Shown here piece after piece: positions 48,685 to 57,479 of a stretch of DNA of 64,000 nt. The stretch lies in contig DHQO01000034.1 in the NCBI GenBank assembly GCA_002408125.1, forward strand, positions 44,099 through 108,098. Direction: 5' to 3'. Each line of letters starts with the position of its first letter. Position 1 is the stretch's first letter. A model generated the notes under the pieces. The model was not told the origin of the DNA. It saw nothing but the letters and a program-made list of their open reading frames with translations, and did no database searches. Position numbers and translations under genes: made by a program. This DNA is from Hyphomonadaceae bacterium UBA5336. GTDB lineage: Bacteria > Pseudomonadota > Alphaproteobacteria > Caulobacterales > Hyphomonadaceae.

Positions 48685-49041
48685 TTATTCAGGAAGCTTG
48701 ATACCGTTGTCTTCGTCCAGCAGCACCACGGTCGGGGCATGCTGGCGGGCCTTTTCGGCCTCGACATGGGCGAAGGCGGCGATGATCACCGTGTCACCGA
48801 CGGCAAAGTGACGGGCAGCAGCGCCGTTCACGCCGATGGTGCGCGAGCCGCGCGGGGCCTCAAGTGCATAGGTGGAGATGCGCGATCCATTGGTCACGTT
48901 CCAGATATCAACGCGCTCGTGCGGCAGGATACCGGAGGCATCCAGAAGGTCCTGGTCGATGCTGACCGAGCCTTCATAGTGAAGATCGCACTGCGTCACG
49001 CGTGCTGAATGCAGCTTGGCTTTCAACATGTTGAGCATCAT
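48685..49041 (-). CDS. panD: Aspartate 1-decarboxylase
   Basis: 118 aa. Pyruvoyl enzyme that makes beta-alanine from L-aspartate for pantothenate and CoA. The self-cleavage site Gly24-Ser25 in LHYEGSVSI is present with the conserved Tyr22. [16 protein letters not shown] and GDTVIIAAF are the family's core motifs. The start at 49041 aligns with the E. coli protein so that cleavage falls at residue 24-25 as usual; a longer start at 49062 would shift it. GGGAG lies 11 bases before. It directly follows the Kef gene's stop on the opposite strand. Confidence 0.95.
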   Translation of the reverse strand: MMLNMLKAKLHSARVTQCDLHYEGSVSIDQDLLDASGILPHERVDIWNVTNGSRISTYALEAPRGSRTIGVNGAAARHFAVGDTVIIAAFAHVEAEKARQHAPTVVLLDEDNGIKLPE

Positions 49042-49275
49042 GGATCTGTTCGCTCCCATCAAACGTCACTAACGGCACATTCAGCCACCTCGCATCCCTT
49101 ATATTGGAATGCGCTAATGCGACTTAAACGTTGCCGACTGCAATTGATGCGCCAGACCTATGCACAAAGACAGGCCTTACGTCAAAGGCGTTTGCGGCGC
49201 ACAATTTCGCAATCGGGAGAACTACGTATCCAATTGAGAATACTGGGCTTGCTGCGGCGCAACAGATGATAGCGC

Positions 49276-50238
49276 TCACACGCCCGTCATGTCTGCCAAT
49301 GCACGCGCGAGAAGGCGCTGGAAGGCCTCTCCGAGCATCGGAGACCAAGTGTGCGCATCACTGTTCACCGGCTTGGTGGAATTGATGCCAGCCAGGCGCA
49401 TTTCGCCGGTTTCGGAGGTAAACCAGGGCCCACCGGAAGAGCCTTCGGTGAGGCCATTTTCCGCCTTGATGACCCCGGGCGTGGAATCGGGCAGGCGCTC
49501 ACCGGTTGAGGCGTAAAGATAGCTGCCGTCGAAAGCAAAGCCCTGCGTGGCCTTGCGGGGATAGCCAAGACTTGTAAACGGGCCGAGCGGATCAGAATTG
49601 GCAAGTACGCCCGCCGTGCCGGTGCGGTGGGCGATGGGCGCGTCCAGGCGCACCAGCGCGACATCATAGATACCGGCCGTGGCGCCCGAACTCGGCTCGC
49701 CCCACCCGCGCGGCACATAGACCGCCTCGCCGGCCCAGTTGCCCAGCGACTGGCCGGCCATGTATTGCGGCTGGAACACCATCCAGTCGGCAAAGGCGCC
49801 GTCTCCGGTAATGGAATTGGTGCGCGCATAGGCGCAATGGGCCGCCGTCAGGACAAGGCGCTCGGCGATCACCGTGCCCGTGCAATAGCGCACCCGCCCA
49901 CCGAACACCGCCGTCACGCGCCCGACGGCGGAAACGGGGTGAATATCGAGATCGGCCACAGCTTCCGTGATCGCCCCGCCGAGGCTCTCATCGGAGGAAA
50001 CCATGCGTTGGGTCATACGCGTGTCGAAGCGGCCATGGATCGGCGCCTCGCCATCGGTATGCAGGGGCGCGCCCTCCAGCGCATCGATCTGGGTGCCCCC
50101 CACGGGGAAGGACACGGTGAGGTCCATTTCAAAGGCGAAAGCACCGGCCGGAACGGCCTCGGGATCCTCAATCCGCTCATGCCCGGGCGGCGGCTCAAGC
50201 GCCGCCATGAGAGCATCGAGATTTACGTCGAGGTCCAT
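49276..50238 (-). CDS. Trypsin-like serine protease without a visible signal peptide
   Basis: 320 aa S1-fold protease. The triad is intact: His134 (VLTAAHCAYA), Asp192 (IYDVALVRLD) and Ser268 (EGSSGGPWF). It has the glutamyl-endopeptidase-like oxyanion region GSSGGP. The N-terminal about 100 residues are acidic, hydrophilic and contain no signal or membrane segment, unlike nearly all S1 proteases. It may be exported by a non-Sec route or work inside the cell. No gene neighbour explains it. The ribosome site is poor and an upstream start may exist, though none was found. Confidence 0.82.
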   Translation of the reverse strand: MDLDVNLDALMAALEPPPGHERIEDPEAVPAGAFAFEMDLTVSFPVGGTQIDALEGAPLHTDGEAPIHGRFDTRMTQRMVSSDESLGGAITEAVADLDIHPVSAVGRVTAVFGGRVRYCTGTVIAERLVLTAAHCAYARTNSITGDGAFADWMVFQPQYMAGQSLGNWAGEAVYVPRGWGEPSSGATAGIYDVALVRLDAPIAHRTGTAGVLANSDPLGPFTSLGYPRKATQGFAFDGSYLYASTGERLPDSTPGVIKAENGLTEGSSGGPWFTSETGEMRLAGINSTKPVNSDAHTWSPMLGEAFQRLLARALADMTGV

Positions 50239-50299
50239 AGGCAGAACAGTGGGCTGATCCGGTTAACAAAGTCCAGTTTTTAAGGCTTTGCATGCCCTA

Positions 50300-52069
50300 T
50301 CAGGAGAGTCCGAAGAGCGCCTCACTCGCCTCTCGCAGGACATTTCCGCTGCCGGTGATCCCGGCCACGCGTCCCGGCGCTTCGGCCAGCGAGGTTTCGG
50401 CGAAGAAACCGGCCAGCGCCAGCATGCCCGTGCGCAGGCGTCCGGCCTCCCCGCGAGCCGCCACGGCGCTGCGCGTCAGGAAGTGTCCGCCGATCACGTC
50501 TCCTGCCAGGGCAAGATAGGCTGTGGCTCCGGCCAGCGCGGCATCCTTGTCGCTTGCCATGGTCTCAACCATCCAGGCCGTGGCGGCCCCGAGCGCCTCC
50601 CCGGCGGCCTCCAGGCGCTGGGCAATCTGGACCAGTTGCGGCTCGTTTGTTTCGCGTGCCGTGCGGGCGGTCTCGGCGATCTCCTGGAGCATCACGCCCA
50701 TGGCCACGCCGCCATCGCGGGCGACCTTGCGGCCGGCGAGATCTATGGCCTGGATGCCGTTGGTGCCTTCATAGATCGGCGCGATGCGCGCATCGCGAAA
50801 GAGCTGGGCGGCCAGTGTTTCGTCCATGAAGCCCATGCCGCCATGGACCTGCACACCGAGGCTGGCCACTTCCACGCCCATATCCGTGCTCCAGGCCTTG
50901 GCGATAGGGGTCAGCAGGTCCTCGCGCGCCCTGGCAGCGGCCCGGGCCTCCCCGGTCTCGGCGTGCTCGGCAAGATCTGCTGCCGTGCCCGTGGCGAAAC
51001 AGATCGCCCGCGCAGCCATGACGCGGGCGCGCATCGTGGTCAGCATGCGGCGCACATCGGCATGGTGGAGGATGGGCGCGGCGCCCTCCACGCCCGGCGC
51101 ACTGCCCTGCTTGCGCTCCTGGGCATACTGGAAGGCTTCCTGATAAGCCGCCTCGCCGACACCGACCCCTTCCAGGCCAACATTCAGGCGCGCGGAATTC
51201 ATCATGGTGAACATGTGGGCGAGGCCCTTGTTCTCCTCCCCGATCAGCCAGCCGGTCGCCCCGTCATATTCCATCACGCAGGTCGGGCTGGCATGGATGC
51301 CGATCTTCTTTTCAAGGCCGATACAGCGCACGGCATTGCGTTCCCCGAGGCTGCCATCGGCATTCACCAGAATCTTTGGCACGAGGAAGAGCGAAACCCC
51401 GCGTGAGCCTTCCGGCGCATCGGGCAGGCGCGCGAGCACCAGATGAATGATGTTCTCGGTCAGGTCATGATCGCCCCAGGTGATGTAGATCTTCTGGCCG
51501 GAAATCGCATAGGAGCCGTCGCCGTTCGGCACGGCCCTGGTCTTCAACGCGCCAACATCGGAGCCCGCCTGCGGCTCGGTGAGGTTCATCGTGCCGGTCC
51601 ATTCCGCGCTGATCAGCCTGGGCAGGTACATCTCCTGCTGCTCAGGCGTGCCGTGCTCCAGAAGCGCCTCGATCGCACCGAAGCTCAGCATGGGCGCGAG
51701 ACCGAAGGACATGTTCGCGCCGTGGATCATCTCCATCACGGCCAATGCAAGCGCCTTCGGGCCGGACTGGCCGCCATGGGCTTCCGGGAAGGCGAGCCCC
51801 ATCCAGCCAGCCTCGCAGAAGGCCTGATAGGCCTCGGCAAAACCAGGTGCGGATTTCACGCCGTCGTCTGTCAGCTGCGCGCCGGCCTTGTCGCCCGGAG
51901 CATTGAGCGGGGCGAGCACTTCGCCGGCGAGCTTGCCCGCCTCTTCCAGGATCGGACCGACCAGATCGGCATCCATATCGCCGAACTTGCCGGTCGCCAG
52001 CAGCTCGTCCAGACCTGCGACCTGGCGCAGCAGGAAGGCCATCTCCTCGACGGGGGCAGTATAGGCCAT
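50300..52069 (-). CDS. Acyl-CoA dehydrogenase (FadE-like, about 590 aa)
   Basis: 589 aa, longer than the 380-residue single-domain enzymes, as in FadE12/DmdC-type proteins. The N-terminal domain, FAD motif (NLTEPQAGSDVGALKTRAV, then ITWGDHDLTENIIH) and the C-terminal FAD/acyl segment (VHGGMGFMDETLAAQLFRDARI) are present, with the catalytic-region glutamate in APIYEGTNGIQA. A further helical C-terminal domain follows. It introduces the double bond in beta-oxidation of acyl-CoAs. AAGGA precedes ATG 52069. Confidence 0.92.
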   Translation of the reverse strand: MAYTAPVEEMAFLLRQVAGLDELLATGKFGDMDADLVGPILEEAGKLAGEVLAPLNAPGDKAGAQLTDDGVKSAPGFAEAYQAFCEAGWMGLAFPEAHGGQSGPKALALAVMEMIHGANMSFGLAPMLSFGAIEALLEHGTPEQQEMYLPRLISAEWTGTMNLTEPQAGSDVGALKTRAVPNGDGSYAISGQKIYITWGDHDLTENIIHLVLARLPDAPEGSRGVSLFLVPKILVNADGSLGERNAVRCIGLEKKIGIHASPTCVMEYDGATGWLIGEENKGLAHMFTMMNSARLNVGLEGVGVGEAAYQEAFQYAQERKQGSAPGVEGAAPILHHADVRRMLTTMRARVMAARAICFATGTAADLAEHAETGEARAAARAREDLLTPIAKAWSTDMGVEVASLGVQVHGGMGFMDETLAAQLFRDARIAPIYEGTNGIQAIDLAGRKVARDGGVAMGVMLQEIAETARTARETNEPQLVQIAQRLEAAGEALGAATAWMVETMASDKDAALAGATAYLALAGDVIGGHFLTRSAVAARGEAGRLRTGMLALAGFFAETSLAEAPGRVAGITGSGNVLREASEALFGLS

Positions 52070-52184
52070 GTCATATCCTTATTGTGAATAGGTGATATCG
52101 CGCATCTCAGCATAAGCTCGCCATGGACGCGCGTTAAGACTGCGCTAAGTCGCACGGCAAGCGATTTTTGGAAGGGATGAATCC

Positions 52185-52808
52185 ATGCGGGCAATAATGG
52201 CCACCCTGGCGCTCGGCGCCCTCGCCCTAACCGGATGTGTCAGCACCCAGCAGAGCCTCGCCCCGATCGACAGCTCGAATTATGAGCTGGATCCCACCCA
52301 TGCCTTCCTGTCAGTGAGCGTGGTGCATTTCGGTCTGTCGAACTACACGATCGACTTCACCGATTTCGATGCCCAGCTCGATTTCCAGGCCGATGATCCG
52401 ACCGCGTCCTCGATCTCGCTGCAGCTCGACCCGACCGCGCTCGACACCCACTATCCCGACGCCGACAAGAAAGCTGAGTGGGAAGAGGAGCTTTCCAGTG
52501 ACGGCAAGTTCCTCAATGCCAGCGACTTTCCCGAGGTGACCTTCGTGTCGACCGCCGCGACCCAGACCGGCGAGTTCACCGGCACGCTGACCGGCGACCT
52601 CAATATGCGCGGCGTGACCCACCCTATCACACTGGATGTCACCTATACCGGCACGGCCACAAGCCCGCTTGATGGCGGGCGCCGGCGGGTCGGTTTCAAC
52701 GCCACCGGAACCTTCAGCCGAAGCGATTTCGGCATCACGGCCTATTCCGCTTTCGTCTCCGATGAAGTCACTTTGACCTTCACAGGCGAATTCCTTGAGG
52801 CAGAATAA
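52185..52808 (+). CDS. YceI-family lipoprotein
   Basis: 207 aa. Lipobox LALTGC (Cys18). The mature protein is a YceI lipocalin-like beta-barrel (YELDPTHAFLSVSVVHFG, FLNASDFPEVTF, TGDLNMRGVTHPITLDV). YceI proteins bind isoprenoid-type or polar lipids in the periplasm. GGAAGGGA precedes the ATG. It heads a run of three YceI-domain genes to 54923, so they probably form one operon. Confidence 0.92.
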   Translation: MRAIMATLALGALALTGCVSTQQSLAPIDSSNYELDPTHAFLSVSVVHFGLSNYTIDFTDFDAQLDFQADDPTASSISLQLDPTALDTHYPDADKKAEWEEELSSDGKFLNASDFPEVTFVSTAATQTGEFTGTLTGDLNMRGVTHPITLDVTYTGTATSPLDGGRRRVGFNATGTFSRSDFGITAYSAFVSDEVTLTFTGEFLEAE

Positions 52809-52851
52809 GCCCAAGCCTGATCCTGAACCTCAACACAAAAGGACCATTGAA

Positions 52852-53583
52852 ATGAAATATCTTTCCCTTCTGGCCGGCGCAGCTGCCGGCGCGCTCCTGA
52901 TGGCGGCCTGCGGCTCGGGCGATACGCCCGCCACGGCCCAGTCCACACCGGAACCGGAAGTCGTCGAAGCCGCGCCGGAACCCACGGCACCAGAGCTTGA
53001 CGCGTCCCTGGCCGAAGCCACTGCCGGCGCCTACACACTCGACAAGAACCATGCCTTCCTGACCTTCACCATTGGTCACTCCACGGGCATTTCCGACTAT
53101 ACGGTGAACTTTACCGACTTCGATGTCGACATGACCTTCGACCCGGCCGATCCGGCGGCCTCCTCCCTCTCGGTGACCATTGATCCGAGCGCGCTGTGGG
53201 TGAACTTTCCCGGCGACTACAAGGAAGGCCATGCCGATTCCGGGTTCGAGACCTGGGAAGAGGATCTTGCTTATTCCGACCGTTTCCTGAACGCCGACGA
53301 GTATCCCGAGATCACCTTCACCTCCACCGAGATGACCGTGACCGGTCCGGACACCGGCACCATCACCGGCGACCTCACCTTCCTCGGCCAGACCAAGCCG
53401 GTCACCCTGGACGTGACCTATAACGGCCTCGTGACCCCGCCATGGAACCCGGAAAGCTCGATTGTCGGCTTCAACGCCTCGACCACGATCGTGCGGTCCG
53501 AGTGGGGTATGGGCGTTGCCATGGGCTGGCTCACCGATGAGGTGACCGTCGAATTCACTGGCGAATTCAGCCCGGCGCAATAA
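52852..53583 (+). CDS. YceI-family lipoprotein, second copy
   Basis: 243 aa. Lipobox LLMAACGS (Cys18) and a Pro/Glu-rich linker before the YceI barrel (YTLDKNHAFLTFTIGHSTG, FLNADEYPEITF, TGDLTFLGQTKPVTLDV). It is clearly paralogous to the gene 43 bp upstream, with similar strand-by-strand sequence, so it came from tandem duplication. ATG 52852 was chosen because the lipoprotein signal begins there. Ligand unknown. Confidence 0.92.
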   Translation: MKYLSLLAGAAAGALLMAACGSGDTPATAQSTPEPEVVEAAPEPTAPELDASLAEATAGAYTLDKNHAFLTFTIGHSTGISDYTVNFTDFDVDMTFDPADPAASSLSVTIDPSALWVNFPGDYKEGHADSGFETWEEDLAYSDRFLNADEYPEITFTSTEMTVTGPDTGTITGDLTFLGQTKPVTLDVTYNGLVTPPWNPESSIVGFNASTTIVRSEWGMGVAMGWLTDEVTVEFTGEFSPAQ

Positions 53584-53651
53584 ACCTTTTCCGGCCCGGT
53601 CTTCATCAGGAGTCCGGGCCGGATTCCCATTTCGACCAGGAGCCTCGCCCC

Positions 53652-54923
53652 ATGTCCGTGTCTGCCGCCGCCGAAACACCCAATGATGCCGAAGCGCGCG
53701 ACCATCGCTACACCAGCGTGGCCATCGTACTGCACTGGGTGATCGCGCTGGCCATTCTCGGCATGATCGGGCTCGGCTGGTATATGGGCGACCTGCCAAA
53801 TGACAATCCGGCGAAGGAAGGCCTCTACCAGCTCCACAAATCCATCGGCATCACCATCCTCCTGCTCACCATTGCGCGCATCCTCTGGCGCGTGATGAAC
53901 CCGCCGCCGGAAGACGCTGAAGGCCTCACCGGCTGGGAAAAGAGGCTCAGCCACTGGGTGCATGTCGGCTTTTACGTCCTGATGCTGGCCATGCCGCTTT
54001 CGGGCTGGCTGCTGGTCTCGATTTCCTACGACTTTAAAATCCCGACTGTGCTCTATGGCACAGTCAGCTGGCCCGACCTGCCTTTTGTGTCCTGGCTGGC
54101 GAACGATATCGGGCATGTCGTGGTGGAGAACATCCACTCGAAACTTGCCTATGTTGCCTTTGCCCTGCTCGCGCTGCATGTCGCCGGCGCAGTGAAACAT
54201 GAAATCGGGGGCGAGGAAGGTGTCTTGAAGAGAATGCTCCCCGGACTGTTTGGGAAGACCGCGGGGCCGCGTGCGCCCTCACGCGGTGCATTGACCGCAT
54301 TCGGCAGCGCGCTGGCCTTGTTCGCGGTCGTCGCGGCCATCCCGGCCCTCGCCCAGGGGGGCGGCCCGAAAGCTGACCTCACTGCCGGAGGAGAGGCAAC
54401 GGACCTCAACTGGGAGCTGGATGAGAACGCCGAGAACACGCTCGCCTTCTCCGGCCTCTACGAGTCTGCGACCTATGACGGCACATTCGGCGACTGGAAC
54501 GCGCGCATCGCCTTCTATCCCGACGACCTGGAAGCCAGCCATGTCACGGTCTATGTCGACCTGTCCTCGGCTATCGCATCCAAGAAGCTCTATACCGACA
54601 GCCTGAAAGGCGCCGAATGGCTCGACTCGGGCAATGTCCATACTGCGGTCGTGGAACTGGGCAATTTCCAGCCGGCCGAAGCCGATGTGGAATGGGGCAC
54701 GCCCTATATCGCCGATGCCGCGCTGACCCTGAAGGGCACCACCGTCACGACGCCCTTCCAGTTCCAACTGGAGATCGAAGGCGACACTGCCCGCATGGAA
54801 GGCACGACCACCCTGTCGCGCTCGGCGCTCGATGTCGGCATGCAGAGCGATCCCGGCGCGGACTGGATCGCCGACGAGGTCACCGTCTCGGTCAATCTCA
54901 CCGCCACGCGCATCGCCGATTGA
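53652..54923 (+). CDS. Cytochrome b561 fused to a YceI domain
   Basis: 423 aa fusion. Residues about 18-195 are a four-helix b-type cytochrome b561 (CybB-like). Its heme-ligand His residues are in VAIVLHWVIALAIL, QLHKSIGITILL, LSHWVHVGFYVLM and ALLALHVAGAVKHE. After a connecting hydrophobic segment (ALALFAVVAAIPALAQ), a periplasmic YceI domain follows (TYDGTFGDWNARIAFYPDD). CybB-type proteins move electrons from quinol. Placing this with two YceI lipoproteins suggests a lipid-quinone linked redox role. CAGGAG precedes ATG. Confidence 0.9.
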   Translation: MSVSAAAETPNDAEARDHRYTSVAIVLHWVIALAILGMIGLGWYMGDLPNDNPAKEGLYQLHKSIGITILLLTIARILWRVMNPPPEDAEGLTGWEKRLSHWVHVGFYVLMLAMPLSGWLLVSISYDFKIPTVLYGTVSWPDLPFVSWLANDIGHVVVENIHSKLAYVAFALLALHVAGAVKHEIGGEEGVLKRMLPGLFGKTAGPRAPSRGALTAFGSALALFAVVAAIPALAQGGGPKADLTAGGEATDLNWELDENAENTLAFSGLYESATYDGTFGDWNARIAFYPDDLEASHVTVYVDLSSAIASKKLYTDSLKGAEWLDSGNVHTAVVELGNFQPAEADVEWGTPYIADAALTLKGTTVTTPFQFQLEIEGDTARMEGTTTLSRSALDVGMQSDPGADWIADEVTVSVNLTATRIAD

Positions 54924-54957
54924 CACAAATGCGCGCCAAAGGGCATCGCTGCGCGCC

Positions 54958-55899
54958 ATGAGCGCCGCGATTATTCCTGTAACACCGCAGACCCTTGTTC
55001 AGGCCGCCGCCATCCTGCGCGGGGGTGGCCTGGTCGCCATGCCGACCGAGACAGTTTACGGACTGGCATGCGATGCCGCGAACCCGGATGCCGTTGCGCG
55101 CCTTTATGAAGCGAAGGGCCGGCCGAGCTTCAATCCGCTGATCGCCCATATCAGCGGGCCGGAGATGGCCGCGCGCGAAGGCGTGCTGGATGCGCGGGCG
55201 CAGGCTTGCGCGGAGGCATTCTGGCCCGGGCCGCTGACCTTGGTCGTACCGGCACGCGAAGGCGGGGCAACCTGCGAACTCGCCCGTGCCGGCCTTGCCT
55301 CCATCGCCCTGCGCATGCCCGGCCATGGCGCGCCGCGGCACATCATCTCCGCACTGGGCCGGCCCATTGTCGCACCTTCGGCGAACCGGTCCGGCCGGAT
55401 CAGTCCGGTCACGGCGCGCGATGTGGCTGAAGAACTGGGCGAAGGTGTCGATCTTATTCTCGATGGCGGGCGTTGCGAGCTCGGCCTGGAATCCACCATT
55501 GTGAGTTTCCTGACCGATCCACCGCAGCTGCTGCGTCCCGGCGGGCTGGCACGCGCCGAGATCGAAGCCGTGCTCGGCATGGGCCTCGCCGCCGCCGCGT
55601 CGGCGGGCGATGCCCCCACCGCGCCGGGCCAGCTTTCGCGCCATTATGCCCCTGATGCCCATATCCGCCTGAATGCAACGGCCCCGCAGCCGGGCGAGAT
55701 CTTCGTCGGCTTCGGTGAGGTCACCGGCGACTATACGCTCTCGGCCACCGGTAGCCTGCGCGAGGCGGCGGCCAATCTCTATCCCCTCCTGCGCAAGCTC
55801 GACCGCCACCATGACCGCATCGCGATCTGCCCTCTTCCTGCAGAAGGGCTGGGCGAAGCCATCAATGACCGGTTGCGCAGGGCGGCCTACCGGGGTTAA
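54958..55899 (+). CDS. L-threonylcarbamoyladenylate synthase (Sua5 type)
   Basis: 313 aa. The YrdC domain (LVAMPTETVYGLACDAAN, KGRPSFNPLIAHI, VAPSANRSGRISPVTARDV) makes threonylcarbamoyl-AMP for the t6A base at position 37 of ANN-decoding tRNAs. A C-terminal Sua5 extension follows (APGQLSRHYAPDAHIRL), so this is the Sua5 form, not the short TsaC. Start ATG 54958 lies 35 bp after the b561-YceI stop. Essential housekeeping function. Confidence 0.93.
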   Translation: MSAAIIPVTPQTLVQAAAILRGGGLVAMPTETVYGLACDAANPDAVARLYEAKGRPSFNPLIAHISGPEMAAREGVLDARAQACAEAFWPGPLTLVVPAREGGATCELARAGLASIALRMPGHGAPRHIISALGRPIVAPSANRSGRISPVTARDVAEELGEGVDLILDGGRCELGLESTIVSFLTDPPQLLRPGGLARAEIEAVLGMGLAAAASAGDAPTAPGQLSRHYAPDAHIRLNATAPQPGEIFVGFGEVTGDYTLSATGSLREAAANLYPLLRKLDRHHDRIAICPLPAEGLGEAINDRLRRAAYRG

Positions 55900-56016
55900 G
55901 CGAGCGGCAAACTTCCCTTCGGCTGGTCTGGCCGAGGCAGAATTCACCCCGTATTCGCAATGCTGATGACCCGGTCGCACCCTTCAGGATTTGCCGCGCG
56001 CAAGGAAATCAGTGTT

Positions 56017-56034
56017 TGTCACACTAGTGTCAGC
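56017..56034 (+). promoter_or_regulatory. Pho-box candidate upstream of pstC
   Basis: TGTCACACTAG-TGTCAGC: two TGTCA cores (56017-56021 and 56028-56032) exactly 11 bp apart, the spacing of PhoB direct repeats, about 40 bp before the pstC start. PhoB is encoded at the end of the same operon, so autoregulation would follow. Confidence 0.6.
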
Positions 56035-56072
56035 ATGACCGCCTAGAGCAGGTTGGAAATTCAGGGCAAGAG

Positions 56073-57479
56073 ATGCTTCAGACCTTCAGCCATATTCCAA
56101 TGGCCTGGCTCGCTTTCGCGGTGCTGGCAGCTGCAGGCTGTGCTGCGTTTCTCGCCGGGCGCGCCACGGCCATGAAAATCAGCGCCTCCGGCAGTGTGAT
56201 GATGAATTCCCAACCGAACTATCACGGCTATTTCGCCGCCATGTGGACCGTGCTGCCGGCCGCGCTGATCCTGCTCGCCTACAGCCTGTTCGGCTCGGGC
56301 CTGGCGCGCAGCCTGCTCACCCAGGAACTGCCGGACGGCTTTGCCGGCATGGATGGTGTCCAGCTCTCGCAATATCTCGACCGCGTCGGCGAGGCGGCCC
56401 AGCTCGACCGCGCCGTGTGGGCCAGCGAGCCACTTTTTGCTGCCGTGACCGAGCGGTTCATGACCCTGCAGGGCGGGCTGAAGCTCGCCACCATGCTGGC
56501 TGCGGCGGTTGCCGGACTTGCCGGACTTGCCTTCGCCTGCCGCCGGCTGAACGCCAGCTTCCGCGCCCGCACAGAAGTCGAGAACGGGATCGAATGGGCG
56601 CTGTTTGCCTGCGCGGCCATCGCCATCGCCACCACGGCGGGCATCGTTCTCTCGCTGCTGTTTGAATCGATCAGGTTCTTCACCGAAATCCCGGTCTTCG
56701 ACTTCCTGTTCGGCCTGCACTGGAACGCCCAGACCGAGGAGGATTTCGGCGCGATCCCGCTCTTCTTCGGCACCTTCATCATCTCGCTGATCGCCATGTG
56801 CGTGGCCGTGCCGGTCGGGCTTTATGCCGCGATCTACCTGTCGGAATATGCCGGGCCGAAGGTTCGCGCCTGGATCAAGCCGATGCTGGAGATCCTCGCC
56901 GGAATCCCCACCGTGGTCTACGGCTTCTTCGCCCTGCTGGTCGTCGCCCCGGCCGTGAGCGCGGCAGCGGTGTGGCTGAACGGCCTGCCGGTCATTCCCG
57001 ATGAGTTCTTCGCGGCCTCCTCCACCAATGCCCTGGCCGCCGGCCTGGTGATGGGCGTGATGATCATTCCCTTCGTGTCCTCGCTGTCGGACGATGTCAT
57101 CAACGCCGTGCCGCAATCGCTGCGTGACGGCGCCTTCGCCATGGGGGCGACGCGCTCTGAAACCGTGAAACAGGTGGTGATGCCCGCCGCCCTGCCAGGC
57201 GTGATCGCCGCCGTGTTGCTGGCGGTTTCGCGCGCCATCGGCGAAACGATGATCGTGGTGATGGCCGCCGGCCTGCGCCCGCAGATCACCCTCGACCCGA
57301 CCGCCGAGATCACCACCATCACCGTGCAGATCGTCGCCCTGCTCACCGGCGACAGCGAGTTCGACAGCCCCAAGACCCTGTCGGCCTTCGCGCTCGGTTT
57401 CGTGCTCTTCGCCCTCACCCTGGTGTTCAACCTGATCGCGCTGCGCGTGGTCCAGAAATACCGGGAGAAGTATGACTGA
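56073..57479 (+). CDS. pstC: Phosphate ABC transporter permease PstC
   Basis: 468 aa, longer than E. coli PstC (about 320) through an N-terminal extension with additional helices and a large first periplasmic loop, common in alphaproteobacteria. The permease core has the EAA loop (LRDGAFAMGATRSETVKQVVM) and ISRAIGETM-type end (AVSRAIGETMIVVMAAG). It imports phosphate with PstA and PstB. A TGA-ATG one-base overlap couples it to pstA. A Pho-box candidate lies upstream. Confidence 0.94.
   Translation: MLQTFSHIPMAWLAFAVLAAAGCAAFLAGRATAMKISASGSVMMNSQPNYHGYFAAMWTVLPAALILLAYSLFGSGLARSLLTQELPDGFAGMDGVQLSQYLDRVGEAAQLDRAVWASEPLFAAVTERFMTLQGGLKLATMLAAAVAGLAGLAFACRRLNASFRARTEVENGIEWALFACAAIAIATTAGIVLSLLFESIRFFTEIPVFDFLFGLHWNAQTEEDFGAIPLFFGTFIISLIAMCVAVPVGLYAAIYLSEYAGPKVRAWIKPMLEILAGIPTVVYGFFALLVVAPAVSAAAVWLNGLPVIPDEFFAASSTNALAAGLVMGVMIIPFVSSLSDDVINAVPQSLRDGAFAMGATRSETVKQVVMPAALPGVIAAVLLAVSRAIGETMIVVMAAGLRPQITLDPTAEITTITVQIVALLTGDSEFDSPKTLSAFALGFVLFALTLVFNLIALRVVQKYREKYD

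Noticed and set aside
49117..49269. A 50-aa Arg-rich frame between panD and the trypsin-like gene
   Set aside because: Very basic composition, no ribosome site and no recognisable pattern; the gap is probably noncoding control sequence.
52134..52148. TTAA-N7-CTAA resembling a CtrA box
   Set aside because: One-mismatch matches are expected two or three times by chance in this window, and neither neighbour (acyl-CoA dehydrogenase, YceI) is an obvious CtrA target.
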